Under the pieces are notes generated by a model. That model did no database searches. It was not told where the DNA came from and saw only the letters and a program-made list of their open reading frames with translations. Made by a program: the position numbers and the translations under genes. Shown here in pieces: positions 15,296-23,419 of a stretch of 34,043 nt of DNA; positions within the stretch are counted from its first letter, which is position 1, and each line of letters starts with the position of its first letter. Origin of the DNA: Pyrinomonas sp040289685 (lineage in GTDB: Bacteria > Acidobacteriota > Blastocatellia > Pyrinomonadales > Pyrinomonadaceae); assembly GCF_040289685.1 (NCBI RefSeq), contig NZ_PSLQ01000035.1, positions 1-34,043 on the forward strand, given 5' to 3'.

Positions 15296-15925
15296 ATGGG
15301 GCTTGAAAACATTCTGACCGAATCGTTGCCGGAAGTACTGACAACGCGGCTTGATTCACTGGTCAATTGGGCGCGCAAATCGAGCCTTTGGCCAGCGACG
15401 TTCGGCCTAGCGTGCTGCGCCATCGAGATGATGAATGCGACGAGTTCGCGCAACGACTTGGCGCGATTCGGAGCCGAAGTTTTTCGCGCCAGCCCCAGAC
15501 AAGCGGACGTGATGATCGTCTCAGGGCGCGTCTCGCGCAAAATGGCTCCCGTACTGCGGCGCATCTACGACCAGATGCCGGAGCCGAAGTGGGTCATCTC
15601 AATGGGGGCGTGCGCCACATCGGGCGGGGTTTTTGACAACTACGCCATCGTTCAAGGCGTGGACAAGGTCGTTCCCGTGGATGTGTACATTCCGGGCTGT
15701 CCGCCGCGCCCCGAAATGCTCGTGCACGCCATCATGATGCTGCAGGAGAAGGTAGCGAAGGAGTCCATACGCGACCGCAAGGACGCGCCCGAAGCGGAGT
15801 CGCGCCATGCCGTGCTACCGGGCACCTTGCCGGTCACGGACGAGACGACGCGCGAGGCCAACGTCGTGCCGGAATCGCGCCCGTACACCATTGCGTCGCG
15901 TCATGAACGGCGGCGCTCCTCATGA
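15296..15925 (+). CDS. nuoB: NADH-quinone oxidoreductase subunit B
   Basis: A 209-aa subunit holding cluster N2, the last iron-sulfur centre before quinone. All four N2 ligands are present: the tandem Cys40-Cys41 in GLACCAIEMM, Cys106 in SMGACATSGG and Cys135 in PGCPPRPE. Residues 1-160 cover the family; the last ~50 are a charged extension of low complexity not seen in short NuoB proteins. It lies 43 bp after nuoA. The ATG has only a GGGGATT-like ribosome site. Confidence 0.97.
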   Translation: MGLENILTESLPEVLTTRLDSLVNWARKSSLWPATFGLACCAIEMMNATSSRNDLARFGAEVFRASPRQADVMIVSGRVSRKMAPVLRRIYDQMPEPKWVISMGACATSGGVFDNYAIVQGVDKVVPVDVYIPGCPPRPEMLVHAIMMLQEKVAKESIRDRKDAPEAESRHAVLPGTLPVTDETTREANVVPESRPYTIASRHERRRSS

Positions 15926-15952
15926 TGGGGACTTGAGAGCGGACGGAGAGCA

Positions 15953-16495
15953 ATGGCCGAAGAGCAGAAGAACGCCCAGAAAGTCGCCGGAATGAATCGG
16001 AACAACGTCGCGCCGCTGCCGCTTGCGCAACTGGTAGCGGCGCTTGAGCGTGAGCATCCCGAATGGATCAGCGAGGTGCGCGAAGCACTCGGCGAGACGA
16101 CGCTCATCGTCCCGCGCGAACACCTGATTGAAATTTGCCGCTACCTGAAGACGACGCCCGGTTACGATTTCAACATGCTAGTTGACATCTGCGGCGTTGA
16201 TCGCGGACCGGAAGAGGAGCCGCGTTTCGAGGTCAACTACCACCTCTTTTCGACGTTGAGCTATCACCGTTTGCGCTTGAAAGTTCTGCTCAACGAAGAA
16301 GACGCGCGCGTGCCGACGGCGACCGTAGTGTGGCGCACGGCTAATTGGCATGAGCGCGAAACCTTCGACATGTTCGGCATCCTCTTCGACGGCCACCCGG
16401 ATCTACGGCGCATCCTCTTGCCGGAAGATTGGCAGGGTCACCCGTTGCGAAAAGATTTCCCGCTGCGCGGCTATGAACCGTACAGCCTGAAGTAG
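15953..16495 (+). CDS. nuoC: NADH-quinone oxidoreductase subunit C
   Basis: A 180-aa peripheral-arm subunit (30-kDa type) at the quinone-module interface, separate from NuoD rather than fused as in E. coli. The signature WHERETFDMFGILFDGHPDLRRIL block, followed by LRKDFPLRGYE at the C-terminus, identifies it. The first ~20 residues are a variable extension; an internal ATG at residue 14 could also serve. It begins 27 bp after nuoB, and GGACGGAGAGC precedes the ATG at 15953. Confidence 0.96.
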   Translation: MAEEQKNAQKVAGMNRNNVAPLPLAQLVAALEREHPEWISEVREALGETTLIVPREHLIEICRYLKTTPGYDFNMLVDICGVDRGPEEEPRFEVNYHLFSTLSYHRLRLKVLLNEEDARVPTATVVWRTANWHERETFDMFGILFDGHPDLRRILLPEDWQGHPLRKDFPLRGYEPYSLK

Positions 16496-16523
16496 GCGAA
16501 AGGGCGTTTTGGAGAGGACGCCG

Positions 16524-16905
16524 ATGACAACACAAATCGCGCAACTCTTTACGGTCGCCGATCTCAAAGCGCTGCCGGAAGACGGCAAAGGGGACGAACT
16601 GACAAAAGGCGAACTATTCGTGTCGCGCGCGCCACACCTTCTCCATCAACTTTCGCTAAAGAACGTCCTCAGACCGCTCCTCGTTTATCCTGAAGAGAGC
16701 CCAACCGGAGCGGTCGTTTCGGAACCGGGCGTCGTTCTGAGCGAGCATGATGCGGTGCAGACCGACATCGGCTTGAAGCTCAGCGAAGCGGTTCGACAAA
16801 GCCATTCCTTGGGATGGCAAGCTGATCGCCGCCCCGGATCTGGTGAGCGAAACCCTTTCGCCGGGCAAGCGGAACGTTTCGGCGAGACCGCGAGTTGAAA
16901 CGTGA
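16524..16905 (+). pseudogene. Uma2-family (DUF820, PD-(D/E)xK) gene, frameshifted and truncated
   Basis: From the ATG at 16524 (GGAGAGG upstream) the product reads FTVADLKALPEDGKGDELTKGELFVS and onward through VVLSEHDAVQTDIGLK, the start of a Uma2-type putative nuclease. Near 16790-16812 the match jumps to another frame (DGKLIAAPDLVSETLSPGKRN) and stops at 16903-16905. The family's last third is missing. Within the core, normally conserved residues are changed (DELTKGEL where YELIDGEL is usual; QTDI where QPDL is usual). It sits between nuoC and nuoD, where no Nuo gene belongs, in the sense orientation, so nuo transcripts can read through. Confidence 0.75.
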
Positions 16906-17091
16906 GCTTTAAGGCGCGCATGGTGCGAAAGCGCACTGGATCATGGACCGGCTAGCTTCCGAGCTCACAGTCCGGAAAAGGGTTGAAGAGAGCATAGACG
17001 CTCGACGTGAGCGAAGAGCTGAGATCAACGCTGCTACCAAGGTTTCACTTTCCCAGTCAGGGAAGATTTTCAAGTTCTCTGTGGGCAAACG

Positions 17092-18312
17092 ATGAGCACA
17101 ACCGTTCGGAACATTCCGCCGCAGTTTGAAGTCGTCGATCGTCCGCTCGAGACGCAGATGACCCTCTCGATGGGGCCGCAGCACCCTTCGACGCACGGCG
17201 TGTTGCGTCTGGAACTGGTGCTCGACGGCGAGATGGTCGTCAAATGCGTGCCCGACATCGGCTATCTCCATACGGGGATGGAGAAACTCTTCGAGTACAA
17301 GAAATATCAACAGGGGATCGTCATCACGGACCGAATGGATTACCTGAATCCGCTCGGCAACAACTTGGGCTACGTGATGGCGATCGAAAAGCTCTTGCAA
17401 CTAGAGATCCCCGAACGCGCGCAGGTCATCCGCGTGATGATGTGCGAACTGCAACGCATCGCTTCGCACATGGTCTGGTTGGGGACGCACGCGCTCGACC
17501 TTGGCGCGATGTCGGTCTTCTTCTACGCCTTTCGCGAACGGGAGAAGATCCTGAACCTGATTGAAGCGGCGTCGGGCGGGAGGTTGACCCCGTCTTATTT
17601 CCGCGTCGGCGGCTTGATGATGGACCTGCCTGCGGGGTTCGAGCGGCGCGTGCGTCAGTTTCTCGACACCTTCCCCAAAGCGCTCGACGATTTTCACGCG
17701 CTGCTGACCGAAAACAAGATCTTCCAGAAACGGACGCAAGGCATTGGCATCATCTCCGCCGAGGATGCTATCGATTGGGGCGTCACCGGCCCGTCGCTGC
17801 GCGGAAGCGGCGTCAAGATAGACGTGCGCAAGACGAATCCGTATTCGGGTTATGAAACTTACGACTTTGAAATTCCGGTCGAAACAGGGGGCGATGTCTG
17901 GTCGCGCTACATGGTGCGTATGCGTGAACTCGAGGAATCTTTGAAGATCATCCGTCAAGCGCTCGACCGGCTGCGCCCCGGTCCGGTCAAAGCGGACGCG
18001 CCGAAAGTGGTCTTGCCCGAGCGCGAAGCGATGAAGACGCACATGGACGCGCTCATCCACCACTTCTTGATCATCGCCGAAGGTTTCAACGTACCGCCCG
18101 GCGAAGTCTATCACGCGATCGAAGGCTCCAAAGGCGAACTCGGTTTCTACATCAAGTCTGACGGCGGACCACGTCCGGCCCGCGTTCACGTGCGCGCGCC
18201 GAGCTTCGTCAATCTTTCAGCGCTGCCGCACATGGTGACCGGCGAGATGATCGCCGACGTGGTCGCCGTGATCGGTTCGATCGACATCGTGCTCGGAGAG
18301 ATCGATAGATGA
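17092..18312 (+). CDS. nuoD: NADH-quinone oxidoreductase subunit D
   Basis: A 406-aa quinone-module subunit (49-kDa type, related to NiFe-hydrogenase large subunits). The conserved MGPQHPSTHGVLRL loop near residue 27 carries the His of the quinone site. Further family blocks are DIGYLHTGMEKL, SHMVWLGTHALDLGA, NPYSGYETYDFEIP, EGSKGELGFY and the C-terminal DIVLGEIDR ending. Length is standard. It begins 186 bp after the Uma2 remnant, with no strong Shine-Dalgarno sequence before the ATG. Confidence 0.98.
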   Translation: MSTTVRNIPPQFEVVDRPLETQMTLSMGPQHPSTHGVLRLELVLDGEMVVKCVPDIGYLHTGMEKLFEYKKYQQGIVITDRMDYLNPLGNNLGYVMAIEKLLQLEIPERAQVIRVMMCELQRIASHMVWLGTHALDLGAMSVFFYAFREREKILNLIEAASGGRLTPSYFRVGGLMMDLPAGFERRVRQFLDTFPKALDDFHALLTENKIFQKRTQGIGIISAEDAIDWGVTGPSLRGSGVKIDVRKTNPYSGYETYDFEIPVETGGDVWSRYMVRMRELEESLKIIRQALDRLRPGPVKADAPKVVLPEREAMKTHMDALIHHFLIIAEGFNVPPGEVYHAIEGSKGELGFYIKSDGGPRPARVHVRAPSFVNLSALPHMVTGEMIADVVAVIGSIDIVLGEIDR

Positions 18313-18367
18313 TGGGCGTTTCGGGAAGGGATCCTAAGGGACTTCCTCCGCCCGACTAAATGAGACT

Positions 18368-18874
18368 ATGAATCCTTTACCGAAAGAGATCGAAGAGGAG
18401 ATTCAAAGCTTTTCGCCAGAAGTCGAGGCCGAGATCGACCGGCACATCGCCAAGTATCCGGTCAAGCGTTCGGCCATCTTGCCGATCATGTTCATCGTCC
18501 AACGCGAGCGCGGCTACCTAGATGCCGCCGGCATCGCCTACATCGCGCGCCGGCTGGACCTGACGATCACGGACGTGTGGGAAGTAGCCACTTTCTACAC
18601 GATGATCAACCTGAAACCGGTCGGCAAGTACCACATTCAGGTCTGCCGCACGCTCTCGTGCCAGCTTCTCGGTGCCGATAAGATCGTCGAGCGCATCTCG
18701 AAGAAGCTTGGCATCGAGCCGGGCGAGACGACGCCCGACGGGCGCTTTACGCTCTCATGGGTCGAATGTTTAGGTTCGTGCGGCACCGCTCCGGCGATGC
18801 AGATCGGGTTCGATTACTACGAGAACCTGACGCCGGAAAGAGTGGATGAGATCCTTGATTCGTTGAAGGAGTAG
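18368..18874 (+). CDS. nuoE: NADH-quinone oxidoreductase subunit E
   Basis: A 168-aa subunit (24-kDa type, thioredoxin-like fold) carrying the [2Fe-2S] cluster N1a. The ligands are Cys93 and Cys98 (QVCRTLSCQ) and Cys134 and Cys138 (VECLGSCGTAP), with the usual C-x4-C and C-x3-C spacings. The N-terminal helical bundle holds the conserved ATFYTMINLKPVGKYHI approach. It starts 55 bp after nuoD and is followed by a hairpin-bearing spacer before nuoF. Confidence 0.97.
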   Translation: MNPLPKEIEEEIQSFSPEVEAEIDRHIAKYPVKRSAILPIMFIVQRERGYLDAAGIAYIARRLDLTITDVWEVATFYTMINLKPVGKYHIQVCRTLSCQLLGADKIVERISKKLGIEPGETTPDGRFTLSWVECLGSCGTAPAMQIGFDYYENLTPERVDEILDSLKE

Positions 18875-18941
18875 GAGCGACCAAGATGGGCGACGGCGAA
18901 GATAGAGCCTGAAACGCTCGAGCGCCCATCGCCTATCGCTC
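18875..18941 (+). other. Two-tier hairpin between nuoE and nuoF
   Basis: GATGGGCG (18885-18892) pairs perfectly with CGCCCATC (18923-18930). Outside it, GAGCGA (18875-18880) pairs with TCGCTC (18936-18941), giving a stacked stem that fills the 82-bp nuoE-nuoF gap. There is no U-tract. It may adjust relative expression by mRNA processing or stability. Confidence 0.4.
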
Positions 18942-18956
18942 TCGTTAAGAAAGCCT

Positions 18957-20261
18957 ATGCGTATCGAAGCCATCGGTTGCGAACCGCTTCTGCTTGCGCG
19001 GTTCAATTTGGAGAACTCCCGTTTGCTTGAAACCTATCGGCGGCACGGCGGCTACGAAGCGCTCCGCAAAGCGCTCACGACGATGTCGCCAGAAGACGTG
19101 ATCAACGAGGTCAAAAAGTCGGCGCTTCGCGGGCGGGGCGGCGCGGGCTTCCCGACGGGCACGAAGTGGAGCTTCGTCCCGAAGGATTCGCCTAAGCCGA
19201 AATACGTCGTCTGCAATGCAGACGAATCCGAACCGGGCACGTTCAAGGACCGCTACCTGATGGAGCGCGATCCGCACATGTTGATCGAAGGCATGTTGAT
19301 CGCGGCCTACGCGCTCGGTGCGCACACGGCCTACTGCTATACGCGCGGCGAATACAAGTACCTGATCGACATCATGGATCAAGCGATCGAAGAGGCGCGA
19401 GCAGCCGGACTAGTCGGCGAGCGCATCTTCGGAACTGATTTCTCCTGCGAGGTCTACACGCACACGGGCGCTGGCGCCTACATCTGCGGCGAAGAGACAG
19501 CGCTGCTCAATTCGCTCGAAGGCTTGCGCGGACACCCACGCATGAAGCCGCCCTTTCCCGCAGTCGCCGGACTTTACGGCTGCCCGACTGTGGTCAACAA
19601 CGTTGAGACGCTCTGCGCCGTCCCGTGGATTATCATGCATGGCGGCGATGCTTATCGCGGTTTGGGCACCGAAAAGAGCGGCGGGACCAAACTTTGGTCC
19701 GTCTCCGGTCACGTCAAATACCCGGGCGTCTACGAGCTGCCGATGGGATACGACGACATGGAGAGATTCATCATGGAGGATTGCGGCGGCATCCCGAACG
19801 GGCGGAAGCTGAAGGCCGTCATCCCCGGCGGCTCCAGCGTCTACATCATGAGCGCCGACGACATCATCGGCAAGGATGTGCGCATGGACTACGAGGGATT
19901 GGTCGCTGCCGGTTCGATGGTCGGCTCCGGCGGCTTCATCGTCATGGACGATACGGTTGACATCTTCGAATCGACCAAGAACCTGATTGAGTTCTACAAA
20001 CACGAATCGTGCGGTTGGTGCACGCCGTGCCGCGAGGGGACCGACTGGCTGGTCAAAGCCTTCAAGCGCATTGCGCGCGGCGAAGGGCGGCCCGAAGACG
20101 CGCAGTTGCTTTTGGATCTGTGCGACAACATCGAGGGCAAGTCCTTCTGCCCGCTGGGCGATGCAGCAGCGTGGCCGATCCAATCGGCGATCAAGCGCTT
20201 CCCCGAAGACTTCAAACGCCATTTGGTGCCGCTCGTCGAACGGGAACGCGCCGTCGCTTAA
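18957..20261 (+). CDS. nuoF: NADH-quinone oxidoreductase subunit F
   Basis: A 434-aa subunit (51-kDa type) that oxidises NADH through FMN. The nucleotide and flavin loop is RGRGGAGFPTGTKW near residue 60, followed by CNADESEPGTFKDR and the GAGAYICGEETALLNSLEG block. Cluster N3 ligands are Cys352, Cys355 and Cys358 (ESCGWCTPCREG) and Cys398 (SFCPLGD). Length is standard. The ATG at 18957 follows the nuoE-F hairpin by 15 nt and has only a weak AAGAAAG site. Confidence 0.98.
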   Translation: MRIEAIGCEPLLLARFNLENSRLLETYRRHGGYEALRKALTTMSPEDVINEVKKSALRGRGGAGFPTGTKWSFVPKDSPKPKYVVCNADESEPGTFKDRYLMERDPHMLIEGMLIAAYALGAHTAYCYTRGEYKYLIDIMDQAIEEARAAGLVGERIFGTDFSCEVYTHTGAGAYICGEETALLNSLEGLRGHPRMKPPFPAVAGLYGCPTVVNNVETLCAVPWIIMHGGDAYRGLGTEKSGGTKLWSVSGHVKYPGVYELPMGYDDMERFIMEDCGGIPNGRKLKAVIPGGSSVYIMSADDIIGKDVRMDYEGLVAAGSMVGSGGFIVMDDTVDIFESTKNLIEFYKHESCGWCTPCREGTDWLVKAFKRIARGEGRPEDAQLLLDLCDNIEGKSFCPLGDAAAWPIQSAIKRFPEDFKRHLVPLVERERAVA

Positions 20262-20374
20262 GCGACGAGATCGCACGAAGGTGCGGCGCAAGAGGCAGTC
20301 GCCGCTGGTGATGTGGAGTCGCTTCGCAAGAGATGAGCGCTGCGAGTGGTGCCGCAAGGCGGCGGGAACGACCG

Positions 20375-20784
20375 GTGGGAAACACCCGAGCACAGCTCAA
20401 GCTGATCAATGCGGCGGAGGAATCGCTCGCCCGCTGCGGCCAACTGCCGCCGGAGCAGATGCGAGCCTGCGAGACCGAAGCGCCGTTCATCGCGGGCGCT
20501 GTCCGCACGGTTTTGCCAACGAATGTCGTCAAAGCGCTTGGGCTTGAAGCGTTGCATCAAGAGGCCGCCAAATCCGCCGATGGGCGAGAAAGAAGCGGTT
20601 AACGTCGTCGGGCGGCCCGTCATGGTCATCGGCAATAGGCGCACGTTTAAAGGAGTTGCTCGGCAACGAAGTTTTGATCGGGCAGACGGGGTCCGAAACA
20701 CTGGACCTGTTCCTCGGTCCGGTCAACGGAAGGCTGGTGCCCAACCCAGCGCATTCGGATCAGACAGTCAACAAACTCAAATGA
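20375..20784 (+). pseudogene. Retropepsin-like (clan AA) aspartic protease gene, broken in three frames
   Basis: From a GTG at 20375 the product reads GNTRAQLKLINAAEESLARCG, then RACETEAPFIAGAVRTVLPTNVVKALGLEAL. This resembles small clan AA proteases in which LVDTGAVRTVLP holds the catalytic Asp; here the Asp-Thr is lost (IAGAV). Similarity then continues in a second frame from about 20580 (EKEAVNVVGRPVMVIGNRRTF) and in a third from about 20653 (ELLGNEVLIGQTGSETLDLF, then NGRLVPNPAHSDQ), ending at the stop 20782-20784, 7 bp before nuoG. Two frame breaks and the lost active site make it a clear pseudogene. It fills the nuoF-nuoG gap. Confidence 0.75.
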
Positions 20785-20791
20785 GAGTGTC

Positions 20792-23092
20792 ATGGCGGAA
20801 CTAGTCAAAGTTACCATCAACGGCGAAGTTTACGAGGTCGAGAAAGGTCGCTTGCTCATCGACGTGTGCCGCGAGAAGGGGCACGCCGTGCCGTCGTTCT
20901 GCTACTACGCCGATCTCGCGTTGCAAGCTTCGTGTCGCATGTGCTTGGTGCGCATCGAGAAGATGCCGAAGCTTCAGACCTCTTGCACGGTGACGGTCAC
21001 CGACGGTATGGTGGTGACGACCGAATCAGAAGAGATCGAAAAGGCGCGGCGCGGCATGCTCGAATTTTTGCTCGCCAACCATCCGCTCGATTGCCCTGTT
21101 TGCGATCGCGGCGGCGAATGCGAGCTACAAGAGCTGACGTTCGATTGGGGCAATCTCGAAGAGCGTTTCATCGAACCGAAGAACTATCAGCCTGAGCGCT
21201 ATCTTTCGCCGATGGTCGCCAACGACCCGCAACGTTGCATCCTCTGCAAACGGTGCACGCGCGTTTGCGATGAGTGGATGGGCGAAGAGGCGATCGAGGC
21301 TGGCGGGCGCGGCGCGGCGACCATCATCAGCGCCTACGGCGATTGGCTCAACTGCTCGCAGTGCGGCAACTGCATCGAGGTCTGCCCGACGGGGACGCTG
21401 CTCGACGCGACCTATCGCCATCAGGCGCGCCCGTGGGAGCTTGTGCGCACGATCTCGACTTGCACCTTCTGTTCCGACGGATGCCAGTTGGCGCTCGGCG
21501 CGCGTGGCGAAGAGGTCCTGCGCACGGTGGCGCGCGACCGCTACGTCAACGGCATCAACGGCGAGTTCCTGTGCGTCAAAGGGCGCTTCGCTTCGCATCC
21601 GTTCGTCAATCACCAAGCGCGCCTGCGCACGCCCATGATCCGCTACCGCAAGGGCGGCAAACTGCTCCCCGCTACGTGGGATCAGGCCGTCGAGTTCGTC
21701 GCGCAACGCCTGTCCGCTATCAGGGATGCGCATGGACCAGAAGCGATCGGCGTCGTTGGCAGCCCGCGCTTGACCAACGAAGCGAACTACACGCTGCTGC
21801 GTTTTGCGCGCGATGTCATCGGAACGGAGAACTACACGGCGACCGATGCCTTCTCGCTCGTGCCGTTCTTTGAGAACATGAGCGCGCCGCTCGCCACGCA
21901 CCGCGACATACGCGACGCGCAAACCATCTTGCTGATCGGCGGCGAGCCAGAGGAACTTCAGCCGCTCACCGGCAAACAGATCCGTCAAGCCGTCCGCAAC
22001 GGCGGCGCGCGCTTGATCGTCGTCAACAGCGTGCCAATTCGTTTGACGAAGAACGCGGCGCAGTTCATCCACTCCCGACCCGGTGCGGAAGAGGCTTTCG
22101 TTCTTGCGCTCGTCGCGCGCGACGAAACCGAATTGGCGGCGCGTAAGATGGGAGTCGAAGCGAGCGAGATCGAGCGGGCCCGCCGCGCGCTCGGCGAAAC
22201 GCAAGGCACCGTCGTGATCGCGTTCGGTCAGTTGAGTCCAGCGGCGCAGAAAGCCGTCGCTCAACTGCCGCACCTTTATGCAGGCGACGGACGACGCTTT
22301 CTCTTCCATCCGCTGCCCCTTTTCAACAACAGCGTCGGCGTCCACGACATGGGGCTAATGCGCGGCGCGATGACGGCGACCGAAATGCTCGATGCGGCGG
22401 GCGAACCTATCCGCGCCCTCTACGTCGCCGGGAGCTTCCTGCGACAACAACTCGATGGGCGGGCCGAAAAGCTCGGGCGATTGGACCTGCTCGTCGTGCA
22501 GGAACTGTTCGAGACCGAAACGACCGAGCATGCAGATGTCGTGCTGCCGGCAGCCTCTTTCGCCGAAGTTGACGGCACGTTTACGAACAACGCCGGGCAG
22601 GTCCAGCGCGTGCGTCAAGCGATTCCGCCCGTGCACCTGTCGAAACCGGATTGGCTGATCGTCGCTTCGGTGGCGGAAGCGATGGGGGCGAAATTCGGCA
22701 TCGAGCTATCGGCGAGCGCTATCTTCCGCGACATCGCAGCCAACGTCCCGGCTTATCAGGGGTTGCGCTACCCGTTGCTGAAGGACGAATCGCGCCCCGT
22801 GCAGGTCAAGCACGCGCTCGCAGAGCGGCGCGACATCGGGAGCGAGATCGAAGCGTTGCACGCAGCGGTTGCGCAAATGGACGAAGCTGCTCCGAAGATC
22901 ACGGAGACGCCGCCCGTCGGCCATGAGCTGTTCAAACTCGGCACATTGACCGAGAAATTGCCGCAGTTCCATTACCTCGCGGCAGGCAATCCGAAGCCGG
23001 AGAACACGCTCGCGTCGTCGCCGCTCATCCAATTGACGATCGATGCGGCGCTGCGCAAACGAAGAGAAGAGATGGCCGTAGCTGGCGATTGA
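20792..23092 (+). CDS. nuoG: NADH-quinone oxidoreductase subunit G
   Basis: A 766-aa iron-sulfur subunit (75-kDa type). The [2Fe-2S] ligands are Cys37, 48, 51 and 65. The His-ligated [4Fe-4S] has His97, Cys101, 104 and 110. Then come two complete CxxCxxCxxxC motifs, Cys149/152/155/159 and Cys188/191/194/198; usual NuoG keeps only one cluster here. An N7-type set, Cys224/227/231/261, begins the molybdopterin-oxidoreductase-like domain (about 220-660), which in NuoG is structural and binds no cofactor. The C-terminal ~100 residues are an unassigned extension. The ATG is 7 bp after the protease pseudogene. Confidence 0.95.
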   Translation: MAELVKVTINGEVYEVEKGRLLIDVCREKGHAVPSFCYYADLALQASCRMCLVRIEKMPKLQTSCTVTVTDGMVVTTESEEIEKARRGMLEFLLANHPLDCPVCDRGGECELQELTFDWGNLEERFIEPKNYQPERYLSPMVANDPQRCILCKRCTRVCDEWMGEEAIEAGGRGAATIISAYGDWLNCSQCGNCIEVCPTGTLLDATYRHQARPWELVRTISTCTFCSDGCQLALGARGEEVLRTVARDRYVNGINGEFLCVKGRFASHPFVNHQARLRTPMIRYRKGGKLLPATWDQAVEFVAQRLSAIRDAHGPEAIGVVGSPRLTNEANYTLLRFARDVIGTENYTATDAFSLVPFFENMSAPLATHRDIRDAQTILLIGGEPEELQPLTGKQIRQAVRNGGARLIVVNSVPIRLTKNAAQFIHSRPGAEEAFVLALVARDETELAARKMGVEASEIERARRALGETQGTVVIAFGQLSPAAQKAVAQLPHLYAGDGRRFLFHPLPLFNNSVGVHDMGLMRGAMTATEMLDAAGEPIRALYVAGSFLRQQLDGRAEKLGRLDLLVVQELFETETTEHADVVLPAASFAEVDGTFTNNAGQVQRVRQAIPPVHLSKPDWLIVASVAEAMGAKFGIELSASAIFRDIAANVPAYQGLRYPLLKDESRPVQVKHALAERRDIGSEIEALHAAVAQMDEAAPKITETPPVGHELFKLGTLTEKLPQFHYLAAGNPKPENTLASSPLIQLTIDAALRKRREEMAVAGD

Positions 23093-23419
23093 TCTGTTGT
23101 CCAAGTCGTTCGCCTCAAGGGTCGCGCCGCGACGTCGCTCTGTGAATTTGGCGTGGGCGCGCATTCCCATGGCTCGCGCCGATTGACCGCAGCGGTCCGG
23201 TTAATTGAAGTCGTCATCGCTCATGGCGGACCGTTGAGAATGGAACAACCGCCATTCACATGATGAGAGGCCTGATGGATTCCGCGCGACCGGTTGCGCG
23301 CGAAGTGACCGCCGCGGATTTTCGCTCTTGCCGCCATTTTCGGCTTCTGCCGACTTGCGCGCGCAAGACGCGATCAGTACCATAATTTGTTTTCCCGTCA
23401 CGGATCCGGTAGGTTCGCC
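23093..23419. other. nuoG-nuoH gap without a gene
   Basis: These 327 bp hold no open frame resembling NuoI or any other family. There is no CxxCxxCxxxCP pattern on either strand in the frames I checked. A perfect palindrome CTTGCGCGCGCAAG (23354-23367) overlaps a weak promoter (TTGCGC at 23355, 17 bp, TACCAT at 23378) that might feed nuoH-N. A small dyad GACCG-cag-CGGTC lies near 23183. Confidence 0.45.

Noticed and set aside
19410..20393. Minus-strand open frame (327 codons) across nuoF and the following spacer
   Set aside because: Antisense to clear nuoF motifs; no family resemblance or ribosome site.
21125..22345. Long minus-strand open frame (406 codons) inside nuoG
   Set aside because: Antisense shadow of a high-GC gene: composition is Arg/Asp/Ala-rich without domains, while the plus strand is unmistakable NuoG.
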